Positions 31,457 to 40,994 of a stretch of 64,000 nt of DNA are shown in pieces. Both the position numbers and the translations under genes were made by a program. Source of the stretch: JAICIG01 sp035532215 (lineage in GTDB: Bacteria; Planctomycetota; Planctomycetia; Pirellulales; JAICIG01); assembly GCA_035532215.1 (NCBI GenBank), contig DATKRK010000083.1, positions 1 to 64,000 of the forward strand, read 5' to 3'. The stretch's first letter is position 1. Every line of letters starts with the position of its first letter. The notes beneath the pieces were generated by a model. The model worked only from the letters and a program-made list of their open reading frames with translations. It did no database searches and had not been told where the DNA came from.

Positions 31457-34182
31457 CTGACAAGCGCCCCGATCCTGACGCCGTGCTGGCCCAAGTGCAG
31501 GCTGACGAAGCGCGTGCTGGGCGCGGGAAACTGAAGCTGTTTTTCGGCTTCGTGGCAGGCGTCGGCAAAACGTACACGATGCTCGAAACCGCGCGGCGCG
31601 ACGTTTCGGCCGGCCGCGACGTGCTCGTCGGCGTCGCCGAGACGCACGGCCGCGGCGAAACGGCCGCGATGCTGCTGGGCATGGAGATCTTGCCGCTGCG
31701 CGAGTTCGAATATCGGGGCGTCAAGCTCAAGGAGTTCGATCTCGACGCCGCTTTGAAGGCGCACCCCGAGTTGATCGTCGTCGACGAACTGGCGCACACG
31801 AACGCGCCCGGCAGCCGTCACGCGAAGCGCTGGCAGGACGTCGAAGAACTGCTGAACGCCGGCATCGACGTCTACGCGACGCTCAACGTGCAACACCTGG
31901 AAAGCCTGAACGACGTCGTCGCCCAGATCACCGGCATCGTCGTGCAGGAGACCTTGCCCGACGCCGTGCTCGAACGGGCGGACGAAATCGAACTGGTGGA
32001 CTTGCCGCCCGAGAGCCTGCTCGAGCGGCTGCGCAGCGGCCGGATTTACGTTTCGACGCAAGCCGAACGGGCGGTGCAGAGCTTTTTTCGCAAGGCGAAC
32101 CTGGTGGCGCTGCGCGAGTTGGCGCTGCGCCGCGTGGCCGAGCGGGTCCATGTCGACGTGCAAACCGCCCGACTGAGCGGCGCGGCCCGGCAAACGTGGC
32201 CGACCGTGGAGCGGATTTTGGTGTGCATCAGCCCCAGCCCGATGTCGCCGCGCGTGATCCGCACGGCCAAACGCATGGTCAGCTTGATGCAGGCCGAATG
32301 GATCGCGGTCTACGTCGAACGGCCTGGCGCCGAAGGGATCGACGCCGCCTCGCGGCAGCGACTCGTCGAGAACACGCGGCTGGCCGAGCAGTTAGGCGCC
32401 GAGATCGTGACGCTGGCCGGCGGCAACGTGGCGGAAGAGTTGGTGAGCTACGCTCGCGCCCGCAACGTCACGAGAATCGTCGTCGGCAAGACGGGCGAGA
32501 AAACCTGGCACAGCCGCTTTCGACGCAGCCTGGTCGACGACCTGCTGCGAGCCAGCGGCGAGATCGACGTCCACGTGATTCACGGCGTCGCCGAGCCGCG
32601 GGCCCAAGCGGCGCCGCCGCGATCCCAACCGACCGACTTCAGCGGCTACCTGCGGGCCGCCGCCGTGGTGGCCGCTTGCGCCGCGATCAATGTCGTCATC
32701 CATTGGTTCGGGTTGAAGGAAGCCAACCTGGTGATGGTCTTTCTGCTGGGAGCGGCGTTTTCCGCCGCCCGATATGGGCGCGGGCCGGGCATCCTGGCCT
32801 CGGTGGCCGGCGTGCTGCTGTTCGATTTTCTCTTCGTTCCGCCTTATTACACGTTCGTCGTGGCCGACACCCGGCAATATGTGCTCACGTTCGCCGTGAT
32901 GCTCGGCATCGCCATCCTGACCAGTTCGTTGACGGCGCGACATCGAGAACAAGCGGAGCTTTCCCGACGGCGCGCCCATCGCACCGAATCGCTTTACAAC
33001 ATGAGTCGGCTGCTGGCGGGACAGGTGGGCAGCCATCAATTGGCCGACGTGGCGGCGCGGCAGTTGGCGGCCGTGTTCGCCGTCGAGGCGGCCGTCTTTC
33101 TGCCCGACGACGGCAGACGGCTCAAGCTGGCGGCCGGACCGCCGGCAGGCTTCGCGACTCAGGAACACGAGTTGACGGTCGCGCAGTGGGTCTTCGCCCA
33201 TCAACAGCAAGCCGGCGCCGGAACCGATACGCTGCCGAGCGCCCGGGCCTTTTATCTTCCGCTGATCGGCTCGCAAGGCGCGGTGGGAGTGTTGGGAATC
33301 GCGTCGAACGATCCCGCACAACTGGAAATTCACGAGCAGCGGCAACTGCTCGAAACCTTCGCCAGCCAGATCGCCGGCGCGATCGAGCGCGATCAGTTGG
33401 CCGCCCAAGTGCAGGCCGTCTTGGTCCAAGCCGAGGCCGAACGGCTGCGAAGCTCTCTGCTCAGCTCGGTCTCCCACGACCTGCGCACGCCTCTGGCCGT
33501 CGTCACGGGCGCCAGCAGCAGTCTGTTGGAATCGGAAGGATCGCTCGATGCGCAGACGCGCCGCGAGTTGTGCCAGACCATTTACGAAGAGGGGCGGCGG
33601 CTCAGCCGGCTGGTCGATAATCTGCTGGATATGACGCGGATCGAGTCCGGCGGCGTGCAGGTCAACAAGGGTTGGCAGGTGATCGAAGAAGTCATCGGCT
33701 CGGCCTTGCACCGCACGGCGACCTTGTTGCACGGCAGGCAAATCGCCACGCACGTGCCCGTCGAATTGACGCTCGTGCCCTTGGACGATGTCCTGATCGA
33801 ACAAGTGTTGATCAACTTGCTGGAGAACGTGCAGAAATACACGCCGCCTGGCTCGCCCGTAGACATCGCCGCTCGACGGGAACGACAGCAGATCGTGATC
33901 GAGGTGGCCGATCGCGGGCCGGGCCTTCCGCCGGGCGAGGAGGAGCGCGTTTTCGAAAAATTCTACCGCGGCCAGGCGGCCTCGGACGGCCGCCCCGGCG
34001 CCGGGTTGGGTCTGGCGATTTGCCGTGCGATTCTGGCGGCGCACGGGGGACGAATTTGGGCCGAGAACCGTCCCGACGGCGGCGCTCGCTTCTGTTTCAG
34101 CCTGCCGCTGGAGGGCAGCCCCCCGCACGTGGCCCGCGAGACCGAGGCGATCGAAATTGCCTCCGGCGATCGAGATCCTTGA
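31453..34182 (+). CDS. kdpD: Osmosensitive K+ channel histidine kinase KdpD
   Basis: A 909-residue sensor kinase. The N-terminal KdpD domain has Walker A-like GFVAGVGKTYTML and Walker B region LIVVDELAHTNAPGSRH; a universal-stress-protein domain spans about 250-370. Four membrane helices (DUF4118, about 400-500) and a GAF domain (about 520-650) follow. HisKA carries the phosphorylated His in SVSHDLRTPLA, and HATPase_c has INLLENVQKYTPP and GLGLAIC boxes. It senses low K+ or osmotic stress and phosphorylates KdpE, encoded next. All domains are present and of normal length. Confidence 0.96.
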   Translation: MTDKRPDPDAVLAQVQADEARAGRGKLKLFFGFVAGVGKTYTMLETARRDVSAGRDVLVGVAETHGRGETAAMLLGMEILPLREFEYRGVKLKEFDLDAALKAHPELIVVDELAHTNAPGSRHAKRWQDVEELLNAGIDVYATLNVQHLESLNDVVAQITGIVVQETLPDAVLERADEIELVDLPPESLLERLRSGRIYVSTQAERAVQSFFRKANLVALRELALRRVAERVHVDVQTARLSGAARQTWPTVERILVCISPSPMSPRVIRTAKRMVSLMQAEWIAVYVERPGAEGIDAASRQRLVENTRLAEQLGAEIVTLAGGNVAEELVSYARARNVTRIVVGKTGEKTWHSRFRRSLVDDLLRASGEIDVHVIHGVAEPRAQAAPPRSQPTDFSGYLRAAAVVAACAAINVVIHWFGLKEANLVMVFLLGAAFSAARYGRGPGILASVAGVLLFDFLFVPPYYTFVVADTRQYVLTFAVMLGIAILTSSLTARHREQAELSRRRAHRTESLYNMSRLLAGQVGSHQLADVAARQLAAVFAVEAAVFLPDDGRRLKLAAGPPAGFATQEHELTVAQWVFAHQQQAGAGTDTLPSARAFYLPLIGSQGAVGVLGIASNDPAQLEIHEQRQLLETFASQIAGAIERDQLAAQVQAVLVQAEAERLRSSLLSSVSHDLRTPLAVVTGASSSLLESEGSLDAQTRRELCQTIYEEGRRLSRLVDNLLDMTRIESGGVQVNKGWQVIEEVIGSALHRTATLLHGRQIATHVPVELTLVPLDDVLIEQVLINLLENVQKYTPPGSPVDIAARRERQQIVIEVADRGPGLPPGEEERVFEKFYRGQAASDGRPGAGLGLAICRAILAAHGGRIWAENRPDGGARFCFSLPLEGSPPHVARETEAIEIASGDRDP

Positions 34183-34216
34183 CGGACCCCTGTTCCCAGA
34201 CGGACCCCTGTTCCCA
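34181..34216. repeat. 18-base tandem repeat between kdpD and kdpE
   Basis: GACGGACCCCTGTTCCCA occurs twice in tandem (34181-34198 and 34199-34216), beginning inside the kdpD stop codon. It fills half of the 64-base gap before kdpE. Its effect, if any, is unknown. Confidence 0.8.
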
Positions 34217-34246
34217 TTCTTGCCGCCGCTTGCCCCCGTCCTGACG

Positions 34247-34942
34247 ATGCCGACTTCGCCCTTGATCCTGCTTATCGAAGATGAAGCTCCGATCCGCAAA
34301 TTCGTGCGCGTGGCGTTGGAAAACGAGGGCTATCGCCTGGCGGAGGCGGAAACGGGCGAAAAAGCCCTGTCGCTGGCGGCCGATCAGCCGCCGGAACTGG
34401 CGATCCTCGATCTGGGACTGCCCGATATGGACGGCCTCGACTTGCTGCGCCGGCTGCGCGAATGGTCGTCGGCCCCCGTGCTCGTGCTCTCGGCGCGCGG
34501 GCAGGAAAAAGACAAAGTTGCGGCGCTCGATGCCGGCGCCGACGACTATTTGACCAAGCCGTTCGGCGTCGGCGAATTGCTGGCGCGGGTTCGCGTCGCC
34601 TTGCGGCATTCAGCCCGCTTGGGGCAAGGCGCCAAAGCTGAGGCTGCCTTCGCCGTGGGAGACTTGTCGGTCGATCTCGCGGCGCGGCGCGTGTTTCTGG
34701 GCCAGAGCGAAGTTCACCTCACGCCGATCGAATACCGCCTGCTGACCGTCTTGGTGCAACACGCCGGAAAAGTCTTGACGCATCGCTTCCTGCTCAAAGA
34801 AGTCTGGGGGCCAGGGCACGCCGAAGAGGTGCACTACCTGCGGGTGTTCATGGCGGGGTTGCGTCGCAAGCTGGAAATCGAACCTTCGCAGCCGCGGTAT
34901 CTGCTCACGGAGCAAGGCGTGGGCTATCGGTTGCGGGACTGA
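34247..34942 (+). CDS. kdpE: Response regulator KdpE (OmpR family)
   Basis: A 231-residue response regulator. The receiver domain (about 1-120) has IEDEAPIRK, the phosphoacceptor in AILDLGLPDMDG, LVLSARGQEKDK and LTKPFGVGELLARVR. A winged-helix OmpR output domain follows (about 130-231: HLTPIEYRLLTVL, then EQGVGYRLRD). Sequence and position after kdpD identify it as KdpE, which activates the kdp promoter when phosphorylated. The ATG at 34247 is chosen because the first beta strand follows at once; the reading frame upstream overlaps kdpD and is a shadow. Confidence 0.96.
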   Translation: MPTSPLILLIEDEAPIRKFVRVALENEGYRLAEAETGEKALSLAADQPPELAILDLGLPDMDGLDLLRRLREWSSAPVLVLSARGQEKDKVAALDAGADDYLTKPFGVGELLARVRVALRHSARLGQGAKAEAAFAVGDLSVDLAARRVFLGQSEVHLTPIEYRLLTVLVQHAGKVLTHRFLLKEVWGPGHAEEVHYLRVFMAGLRRKLEIEPSQPRYLLTEQGVGYRLRD

Positions 34943-35047
34943 TTGGTGTTTGGAATTCGCCGCAGATGTCGTATGTTGCGCAAACAGTCCGATCCCAAGC
35001 CCCGCGCGGGCCCCTTTGTTCCTGCGGCAAACCTGCGAAATCGCCTG

Positions 35048-36664
35048 ATGGCAACCAACACGATGCCGATCGAGAAGGGCGTTACCGCGGCGAGCCCGCC
35101 GGCAAAGACGCTGTCGATTTGCCTGATCAACCCCCGCTTCGAGCCGTCGTATTGGGGCTTCGAATTTGCGCTGCCGCTTTATCCGGGAGATAAACGCAGC
35201 ACGATGATCCCCGGCTCGCTTTCGGCGATCGCCGGGCTGTGTGGCGACCACAACGTGCACGTGCTCGACGAAAATGTCGAGGAAATTGATTGGCAGTTCC
35301 TCCGTTCGTTCGACGTGGTCGGCGTGACGGGAATGAACGTGCAAAAAGTGCGTATGCGGGAGATTCTCCTCCAGCTCCAAGAATTGAAGATATTCACGGT
35401 CGTGGGCGGCCCGTTCGTTTCGGTCCAGGAAGAGTTTTTCGAGGGGCTGTGCGACGTCATCTTCGTCGGCGAGGCCGAAACGACCTGGCCCCGGTTCCTC
35501 GACGATTTGGCCCGCGAGTCGCCCACCGAGAAGCGTTATGAACAGTCGTCGCCGACCGACATGACCCAAGCGCCCCGGCCGCGGTTTGATCTCCTCAAGG
35601 TCGACCGCTATGCGTCCGGGGCATTGCAGTACTCGCGAGGCTGCCCCTTCGAATGCGAGTTCTGCGACATCATCGTGATCTACGGGCGCAAGCCTCGGGT
35701 CAAGGAACCCGCTCAACTCATAGCCGAGTTGGACGACATGCGCCAAGCCGGGTTTCATTCCGCGTTTATCGTCGACGACAACTTCATCGGCAACAAAAAG
35801 AAAGCCAAATCGCTGCTGGAGGAGCTGATTCCATGGATGGAGCGGCACAACTATCCGCTCCGCCTGACGACTGAGGCCAGCATCAATCTTGCCGATGATG
35901 CAGAACTGCTGGATTTGATGTACCGGGCCAATTTCAGAAGCGTGTTCATCGGAATCGAGACGCCGCGTTTGGCGTCGCTGAACGAGACCAAGAAGTTTCA
36001 GAACGCGCGGGGCGACTCGCTGGCGGCCAAGCTGGCACGGATTCAAAACGCGGGTCTCGACGTCAATGGCGGATTCATTGTCGGCTTCGATAGCGATGAC
36101 CAGGAGATCTTCGAAGACCAATTCCAGTTCATCCAAGAAAACGGCATCACGCTTGCCATGGTGGGGATGCTGCAGGCGATTCCCAAGACGCCGCTCTACG
36201 AACGGCTGCGGCGGGACGGCCGCTTGGTCGAGGAAGATCCTAGTTGCAATTTCGTGCCGAAGCAGATGACTCGGCGCGAATTACGCCAAGGTTATTGGGA
36301 TTTGGTCAAGCGGCTTTACGCACCCGAGGCGTACCTCGACCGATACTTCAAGGTGTACGAGTCGGCCGAATACCTGCAGCGCCGCGCCGATATCTGTCGC
36401 AAGGCCGGGGAAGGAAAACGGTTGCCGACGCTCGCTTATGCGCTCTCCCTGCTTTGGTCTCTCTTCTGGACCCTATTCTGGGATGGCTCATTGATCTCGC
36501 TCGGAAGGGTGTACGCAAGGTACTTCTTTACGCGGAATCTCAAGCACCGCCGAGACATCGTCGGCTTTGCTCAGTTTTTGAATCGCTGCGTGACCCACTG
36601 GCACTTTTACAAATTCACCCGCGAGTTGACTGCAGGGAGGCTGCGAGCCTACAACACTTTGTGA
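35048..36664 (+). CDS. Radical SAM protein with B12-binding-type domain (DUF4070)
   Basis: A 538-residue protein. The N-terminal cobalamin-binding-like domain (about 20-170) includes LINPRFEPSYWG, DVVGVTGMNVQKVRM and VGGPFVS. The radical SAM core begins with SRGCPFECEFCDI, whose Cys199, Cys203 and Cys206 bind the [4Fe-4S] cluster (CxxxCxxC). A DUF4070-type region (about 390-460) and an alpha-helical C-terminus with a hydrophobic stretch (ALSLLWSLFWTLFW) follow. Relatives modify lipids, hopanoids or secondary metabolites; the substrate here is unknown. ATG 35048 is a probable start; another at 35063 is possible. Its stop overlaps the convergent desaturase by 16 bases. Confidence 0.85.
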   Translation: MATNTMPIEKGVTAASPPAKTLSICLINPRFEPSYWGFEFALPLYPGDKRSTMIPGSLSAIAGLCGDHNVHVLDENVEEIDWQFLRSFDVVGVTGMNVQKVRMREILLQLQELKIFTVVGGPFVSVQEEFFEGLCDVIFVGEAETTWPRFLDDLARESPTEKRYEQSSPTDMTQAPRPRFDLLKVDRYASGALQYSRGCPFECEFCDIIVIYGRKPRVKEPAQLIAELDDMRQAGFHSAFIVDDNFIGNKKKAKSLLEELIPWMERHNYPLRLTTEASINLADDAELLDLMYRANFRSVFIGIETPRLASLNETKKFQNARGDSLAAKLARIQNAGLDVNGGFIVGFDSDDQEIFEDQFQFIQENGITLAMVGMLQAIPKTPLYERLRRDGRLVEEDPSCNFVPKQMTRRELRQGYWDLVKRLYAPEAYLDRYFKVYESAEYLQRRADICRKAGEGKRLPTLAYALSLLWSLFWTLFWDGSLISLGRVYARYFFTRNLKHRRDIVGFAQFLNRCVTHWHFYKFTRELTAGRLRAYNTL

Positions 36665-37668
36665 GCGAGAGACGTTGCCATGCGGCTGCCTGTCAGTGGC
36701 GCATCGGCGCCCGCATCAAGACGCCGATCGCTTCCTGGGCCATCGAGGCGGTCGGGCGACATCGAGGAGTTTGCGACGAAATTGAACCAATGGGCGCCAC
36801 GTACGACGCGCCTTTGCGATTCGGGCGGCAGCAAGCGACGGACGTCCGGCACGCGGGTCCAATGCACCTGCGGCCGGTAATGGTGCTCTTGGTGGTAGCC
36901 GTTGTTGAACCACACGAAGTTATAAAGGGGGTTGTAGCAACTCACTGAATCCGTCTGGCGATTGCCCGGCGCCGCCCCATGGTGTTCGAGATAGTTCTCG
37001 GCCATCGCCGCCGCGTTTCCGAAGAACCAGACGGGAAGATAGAAACACAGGAAGCCGCGAAAGTTGATCGTCGCCAGGATAAGGAGCACAGCGCCGAGCG
37101 CGGCCAGCTCCCACGCCACGTCGTGCAGCACTCGCCGGCGCCGCGCTTCGCGCAGCAGCAAACGGAAATCCGAGCGAAAGTACCCCAGCAACGCGTAGCT
37201 CACGATGCTCTCTTCGCGCGTGGGCGGCCGCCCATAGCGCCAGGTCGACGTGAAATCGTTCGTCGTTCCCGTGCGCGGATCGGGCAGGTCGTTGTTGTAC
37301 TTGTGATGGTGCAGGTGATGCAGGCGATACAGCGTCTGCGATCCGCCCAGCAGCAGCGAGTTGATCAGGCTGAAGACCGCGTTCAACCGCTGACTGCGAA
37401 AGAACGGGTTGTGGATGAAATTGTGCGCCGTACATTGAAAGTTCGTGCACATCAGGAAGACGGAGATCGCCGCCAGACCTAGGGTCGCGCTCCAAGGGAC
37501 GCGGCCGCAGGTCCAGGCCCCATACACCAGGACGGCCAATTGCACTCCGGCCATGGCCGCCAGCAGGCTGTCGAGCCGGCTGTGGGCAAAGAAGCCAGTA
37601 CGAGGTTGCTTTGCCAGCGGGCGCGTCGCGATTTCGCGGTCAGTCTCGGCGGAGCGGGGCGCGATCAT
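36649..37668 (-). CDS. Fatty acid desaturase
   Basis: A 339-residue membrane di-iron desaturase. The three histidine boxes are present: HNFIHNP (near 82), HHLHHHKYNN (near 116) and HQEHHYRPQVHW (near 265). Hydrophobic segments near 38-78 and 190-215 would make the usual four helices. Such enzymes introduce double bonds into lipid acyl chains using O2 and reduced electron carriers. It is convergent with and overlaps the radical SAM gene by 16 bases. A decayed second copy of the third histidine-box region lies just upstream (about 37765-37878). Confidence 0.88.
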   Translation of the reverse strand: MIAPRSAETDREIATRPLAKQPRTGFFAHSRLDSLLAAMAGVQLAVLVYGAWTCGRVPWSATLGLAAISVFLMCTNFQCTAHNFIHNPFFRSQRLNAVFSLINSLLLGGSQTLYRLHHLHHHKYNNDLPDPRTGTTNDFTSTWRYGRPPTREESIVSYALLGYFRSDFRLLLREARRRRVLHDVAWELAALGAVLLILATINFRGFLCFYLPVWFFGNAAAMAENYLEHHGAAPGNRQTDSVSCYNPLYNFVWFNNGYHQEHHYRPQVHWTRVPDVRRLLPPESQRRVVRGAHWFNFVANSSMSPDRLDGPGSDRRLDAGADAPLTGSRMATSLAHKVL

Positions 37669-37764
37669 GGAAGGCGAAGCCCTGATTTCTTATGAGTTGC
37701 GAAGTACGTGCACGTTGCGCGGCTCGTGGAATCGACCTTAGTGACCGCTCGTGCGACGGACAGG

Positions 37765-37878
37765 GCTGAATTGACCCAACGGGCGCCCACGCAATGTGCA
37801 ACCGCCACATGGGATGAGCAAGTTACGGATCTCTCCGGCGCCGGTCCAGTGCATCTGCGGCCGATAATAGGGTTCAAC
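37765..37878 (-). pseudogene. Decayed second desaturase fragment
   Basis: On the minus strand, VEPYYRPQMHWTGAGEIRNL then LRGRPLGQFSPV aligns with HHYRPQVHWTRVPDVRRL and VRGAHWFNFV of the intact desaturase 1 kb away. DNA similarity is also visible: GGTCCAGTGCATCTGCGGCC here against GGTCCAATGCACCTGCGGCC in the intact gene. The catalytic histidines are lost, and neither start nor upstream domain is present. It is a relic of an old duplication. Confidence 0.6.
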
Positions 37879-38479
37879 CACGGTTACCGGCGAGAGCGGT
37901 CTAGTTGTACAGGGGGGGTGGCTACGAATGGAGGCGGTGGCGATCTCCCGGTTTCGTGCGACGGAAGAAGTCAGAAAACGAGACGGACAAGCCTGATCGC
38001 CTGCCTGCAGCGCAGAGGAGCAGGTGAACTCCAAAGCTCGACAGGCAGATGGCCGGAATCACTCGCAATACGCGACCGCAACTATGACGAGTTCCCTGCC
38101 CAGGCAGCCTGGTTTTCTTGAAGAGCCCGGCACTGAATTGCAGGGGCATGGGGCCCATTTCAGGAGTCGTCTGCTTGAACTGCCGGCTCGTCGACGCAAC
38201 TCTTAGTTCTGAAATGAGAAAGCCATTCGACGTGCTCGCTGAAGGCGAATTTCGTTTTCATCGAGTGCAGTGGCGATGGGGGCCGGTTCCGGCATCCGGA
38301 AGGCGAGAGCCGTTAACCGCCCGTTGCAGTCGTTTGATCCGGTGACCTTGTCTCTGCGCGACCAGTTATTGACGATCCATGAAAAACGGCGTCGCCCGTT
38401 GCACCGTTCCCGCCTGAGACGTAGGCTGCGGATTGTTTCCCGCTGATGCCCGGCGCCGCAGTCCGCTGAGACCCACAAA
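37879..38479. other. Intergenic stretch before the oxyanion transporter
   Basis: No gene is supported on either strand; the open readings here are short and lack recognisable domains. I looked for a molybdenum-cofactor riboswitch before the transporter and saw no convincing match. The transporter promoter is probably in the last 150 bases. Confidence 0.5.
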
Positions 38480-40099
38480 ATGGCTCCCGCTCGTCCGACA
38501 ATCAGGTTTCTCCTTGGCGACGCTCCGGATGACCTGCATCGCCCGAGACATCGCCGCTACGGCCAGCGACGCGGCGCCTCTTCCTGGCCAGTGCTTGTCG
38601 TCATCGCCACACTGGTGATCCTCGGGCTGCTCATCGCGAGCCTCGTCGAACGCCCATCCAGCCCCGTCGCGAACCAGACCGGAGCGTCATCCGCTGAACA
38701 ATCGCTGATGATCTACTGCGCGGCCAGCAACCGAGAGGTCATGGAGGCGGTCCGGGCGGATTACGAGCAGGACTTCGGCATCCCGGTGCAGGTTCAATAC
38801 GGAGCTTCACAGACGCTGCTGGCTTCGCTCGAAGTGTCCAAGAGCGGCGACCTGTATCTGCCGGCGGACGATAGTTTCCTCGGTCGGGCTCGAGAGCGCG
38901 ATTTGATCGATGACGATTTTGCCCTGGCCGACATGAAAGCCGTCGTGGCCGTCCCGAAAGGCAATCCGAAACAGATCGCCAAACTCGACGACTTGCTGCG
39001 CGACAAGATTCGCGTGGCCCAGGGCAGTTCCGAAGCGACCGCAATCGGCAAAGTGACGAAAGCCGCGCTGGAGGCGACCGGCAAGTGGGAGGCTCTCGAG
39101 CAGCATACCGCCGTGTTCAAGACGACTGTCAACGAAGTGGCCAACGACGTGAAACTCGGGGCCGTCGATGCGGGCATCGTCTACGGACCGGTGCTGCACG
39201 ACTACGACACGCTGGAGGGGCTCTCGATCTCCGAACTGGCGTCGATTCAGTCGCGGGTGGCGGTGGCGCTGCTGAAATCGAGCACTCGTCCGCAGGCGGC
39301 TGTCCGCTTCGCCCGCTATCTCAGCGCCCAGGACAAGGGGCTGGTGCGGTATCGGGAGTTTGGCTTCGATCCGGTCGAGGGGGATCCCTGGAGCGAGCAG
39401 CCGGAGCTGACGCTCTATGCGGGGTCGATGCTGCGGCCGGCGATCGAGGAGACGATCACCGAGTTCGAACGCCGGGAAGGCGTCAAGGTCACGCGGGTTT
39501 ACAACGGCTGCGGCATTCTGGTCGCCCAGATGAAAGCGGGCGAGGTTCCCGACGCGTATTTCGCCTGTGATGTGGAGTTCATGAATCAGGTGCAGGACAT
39601 CTTTCCCAGTCCGGAATCGGTGTCGCAGAACGAATTGGTGATCCTGGTCGAGAAAGGGAATCCGCACGGCATCAAGTCGCTCAAGGACCTGAGCCATCCT
39701 GGGCTGCGGGTCGGCATCGGGCACGAGAAGCAGTGTGCGATGGGATGGATCACGCAGCGGACGTTTACCGAAAGCGGTCTGCAGACCGAGCTGATGAAAA
39801 ATGTCGTGGTGCAGACGCCGACCGGGGACATGCTCGTCAACCAGATGCGCAGCGGTTCGCTGGACGCTGCGGTGGCTTACCTGAGCAACGCGGCCGGCGC
39901 CGCCGAGTTTTTGGACGCGATCCGCATTCAGGGGATTCCGTGTTCGGTGGCGACGCAGCCGTACGGCGTGGCGGCCGGCTCGAATCATCGTCAGTTGGCG
40001 GAGCGTCTGCTGCGTGCGATCCGCACGCAGTCGTCGAAAGAGAAGTTCACCAGCGAGGGCTTCCGCTGGCTGGAAGGACAGCGGTCCGCCGATGAGTGA
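38480..40099 (+). CDS. Doubled ModA-like molybdate/tungstate-binding protein
   Basis: A 539-residue exported protein with an N-terminal signal anchor (VLVVIATLVILGLLIASLVE, about 37-56). Two ModA-type periplasmic-binding domains follow in tandem. Domain 1 (about 74-290) opens with SLMIYCAASNREVMEAVRAD and has YGASQTLLASLEVSKSGDLY; domain 2 (about 310-535) opens with LTLYAGSMLRPAIEETITEF and has NGCGILVAQMKAGEVPDAYF. ModA proteins bind molybdate or tungstate for ModBC import; most have a single domain, so this is a fusion of two. The domains are divergent, so they may bind different oxyanions. It overlaps modB by 8 bases. Confidence 0.85.
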   Translation: MAPARPTIRFLLGDAPDDLHRPRHRRYGQRRGASSWPVLVVIATLVILGLLIASLVERPSSPVANQTGASSAEQSLMIYCAASNREVMEAVRADYEQDFGIPVQVQYGASQTLLASLEVSKSGDLYLPADDSFLGRARERDLIDDDFALADMKAVVAVPKGNPKQIAKLDDLLRDKIRVAQGSSEATAIGKVTKAALEATGKWEALEQHTAVFKTTVNEVANDVKLGAVDAGIVYGPVLHDYDTLEGLSISELASIQSRVAVALLKSSTRPQAAVRFARYLSAQDKGLVRYREFGFDPVEGDPWSEQPELTLYAGSMLRPAIEETITEFERREGVKVTRVYNGCGILVAQMKAGEVPDAYFACDVEFMNQVQDIFPSPESVSQNELVILVEKGNPHGIKSLKDLSHPGLRVGIGHEKQCAMGWITQRTFTESGLQTELMKNVVVQTPTGDMLVNQMRSGSLDAAVAYLSNAAGAAEFLDAIRIQGIPCSVATQPYGVAAGSNHRQLAERLLRAIRTQSSKEKFTSEGFRWLEGQRSADE

Positions 40100-40994
40100 T
40101 GTGGAGACTGGCGTGCCGCCCGAGTCGCCGCCGGCCTCGACAATCGGGACGGCCGAATCCAAGCGAACCAATCGGGCCAAGCGAGCCCACCGGGCGGGAT
40201 CGGATCTGCCCTTCCTGGCCTTGATGGGCGCCCTGGGAGGCGGCTATCTCCTGCTGATCCTCGCCCTGCTGGCCGCGGATATCGCGTACACTTCGCCCGC
40301 ACATTTTGTAGCCGCCCTCTCGAAGCCGGAGATTCGGTTTGCCGTGCGTTTGACCCTGATCAGTTGCACGATTTCGGCGCTGCTGTCGATCTGGGTGGCG
40401 ACGCCGCTGGGATACTTGCTGTCGCGCTTTCAGTTTCGCGGCCGCTGGCTGATCGACACGGCGCTCGACGTCCCGGTGGTGCTGCCGCCGCTGGTGATCG
40501 GGCTGAGCCTGCTGATTCTGTTTCATCTGCCGATCGCCGGCGGCAAACTGGATGACTGGTTTCAGCAAACACTCGGCTTTCGAGTGACGTTTCGGCAGCC
40601 CGCCGTGATTCTGGCCCAGTTTGCCGTGGCGTGCGCGTTTGCGGTGCAGACGATGCGGGTGACGTTCGACCAGATCGACCCGCGGGCGGAACAGGTGGCC
40701 CTCACGCTCGGCTGCCGGCGGAGCCAGGCGTTTCTGCAGGTCGTGCTGCCCCAGGCATGGCGCGGGCTGATTGCGGCGTTCACCATTGCCTGGGCCCGAT
40801 CGCTGGGAGAATTCGGGCCGATCCTGGTCTTCGCCGGCGCGACGCGGATGCGGACCGAAGTGCTCTCGACGACGGTGTTTCTTGAACTGAGCGTCGGCCG
40901 GCTCGAGGCGGCCGTGGCGGTCTCGCTGATGATGGTCATGGCGGCGATGGCCGTGCTGGGCATCGTGCGGCTGCTGGGGGCGCGGGTGAATTGA
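40092..40994 (+). CDS. modB: Molybdate-type ABC transporter permease ModB
   Basis: A 300-residue permease with six or so helices. The ABC-permease EAA-like loop is visible as EQVALTLGCRRSQAFLQVVL then WARSLGEFGPILVFAG near 225-265, the form seen in molybdate/tungstate and sulfate permeases. The first 45 residues are polar and longer than usual. It overlaps the binding protein by 8 bases and modC by one base (TGATG), so all three are co-translated. Confidence 0.88.
   Translation: MSDVETGVPPESPPASTIGTAESKRTNRAKRAHRAGSDLPFLALMGALGGGYLLLILALLAADIAYTSPAHFVAALSKPEIRFAVRLTLISCTISALLSIWVATPLGYLLSRFQFRGRWLIDTALDVPVVLPPLVIGLSLLILFHLPIAGGKLDDWFQQTLGFRVTFRQPAVILAQFAVACAFAVQTMRVTFDQIDPRAEQVALTLGCRRSQAFLQVVLPQAWRGLIAAFTIAWARSLGEFGPILVFAGATRMRTEVLSTTVFLELSVGRLEAAVAVSLMMVMAAMAVLGIVRLLGARVN

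Noticed and set aside
38330..38479. Possible molybdenum-cofactor riboswitch before the oxyanion transporter
   Set aside because: I could not recognise the conserved motif or its paired stems; a covariance-model search would be needed to support it.
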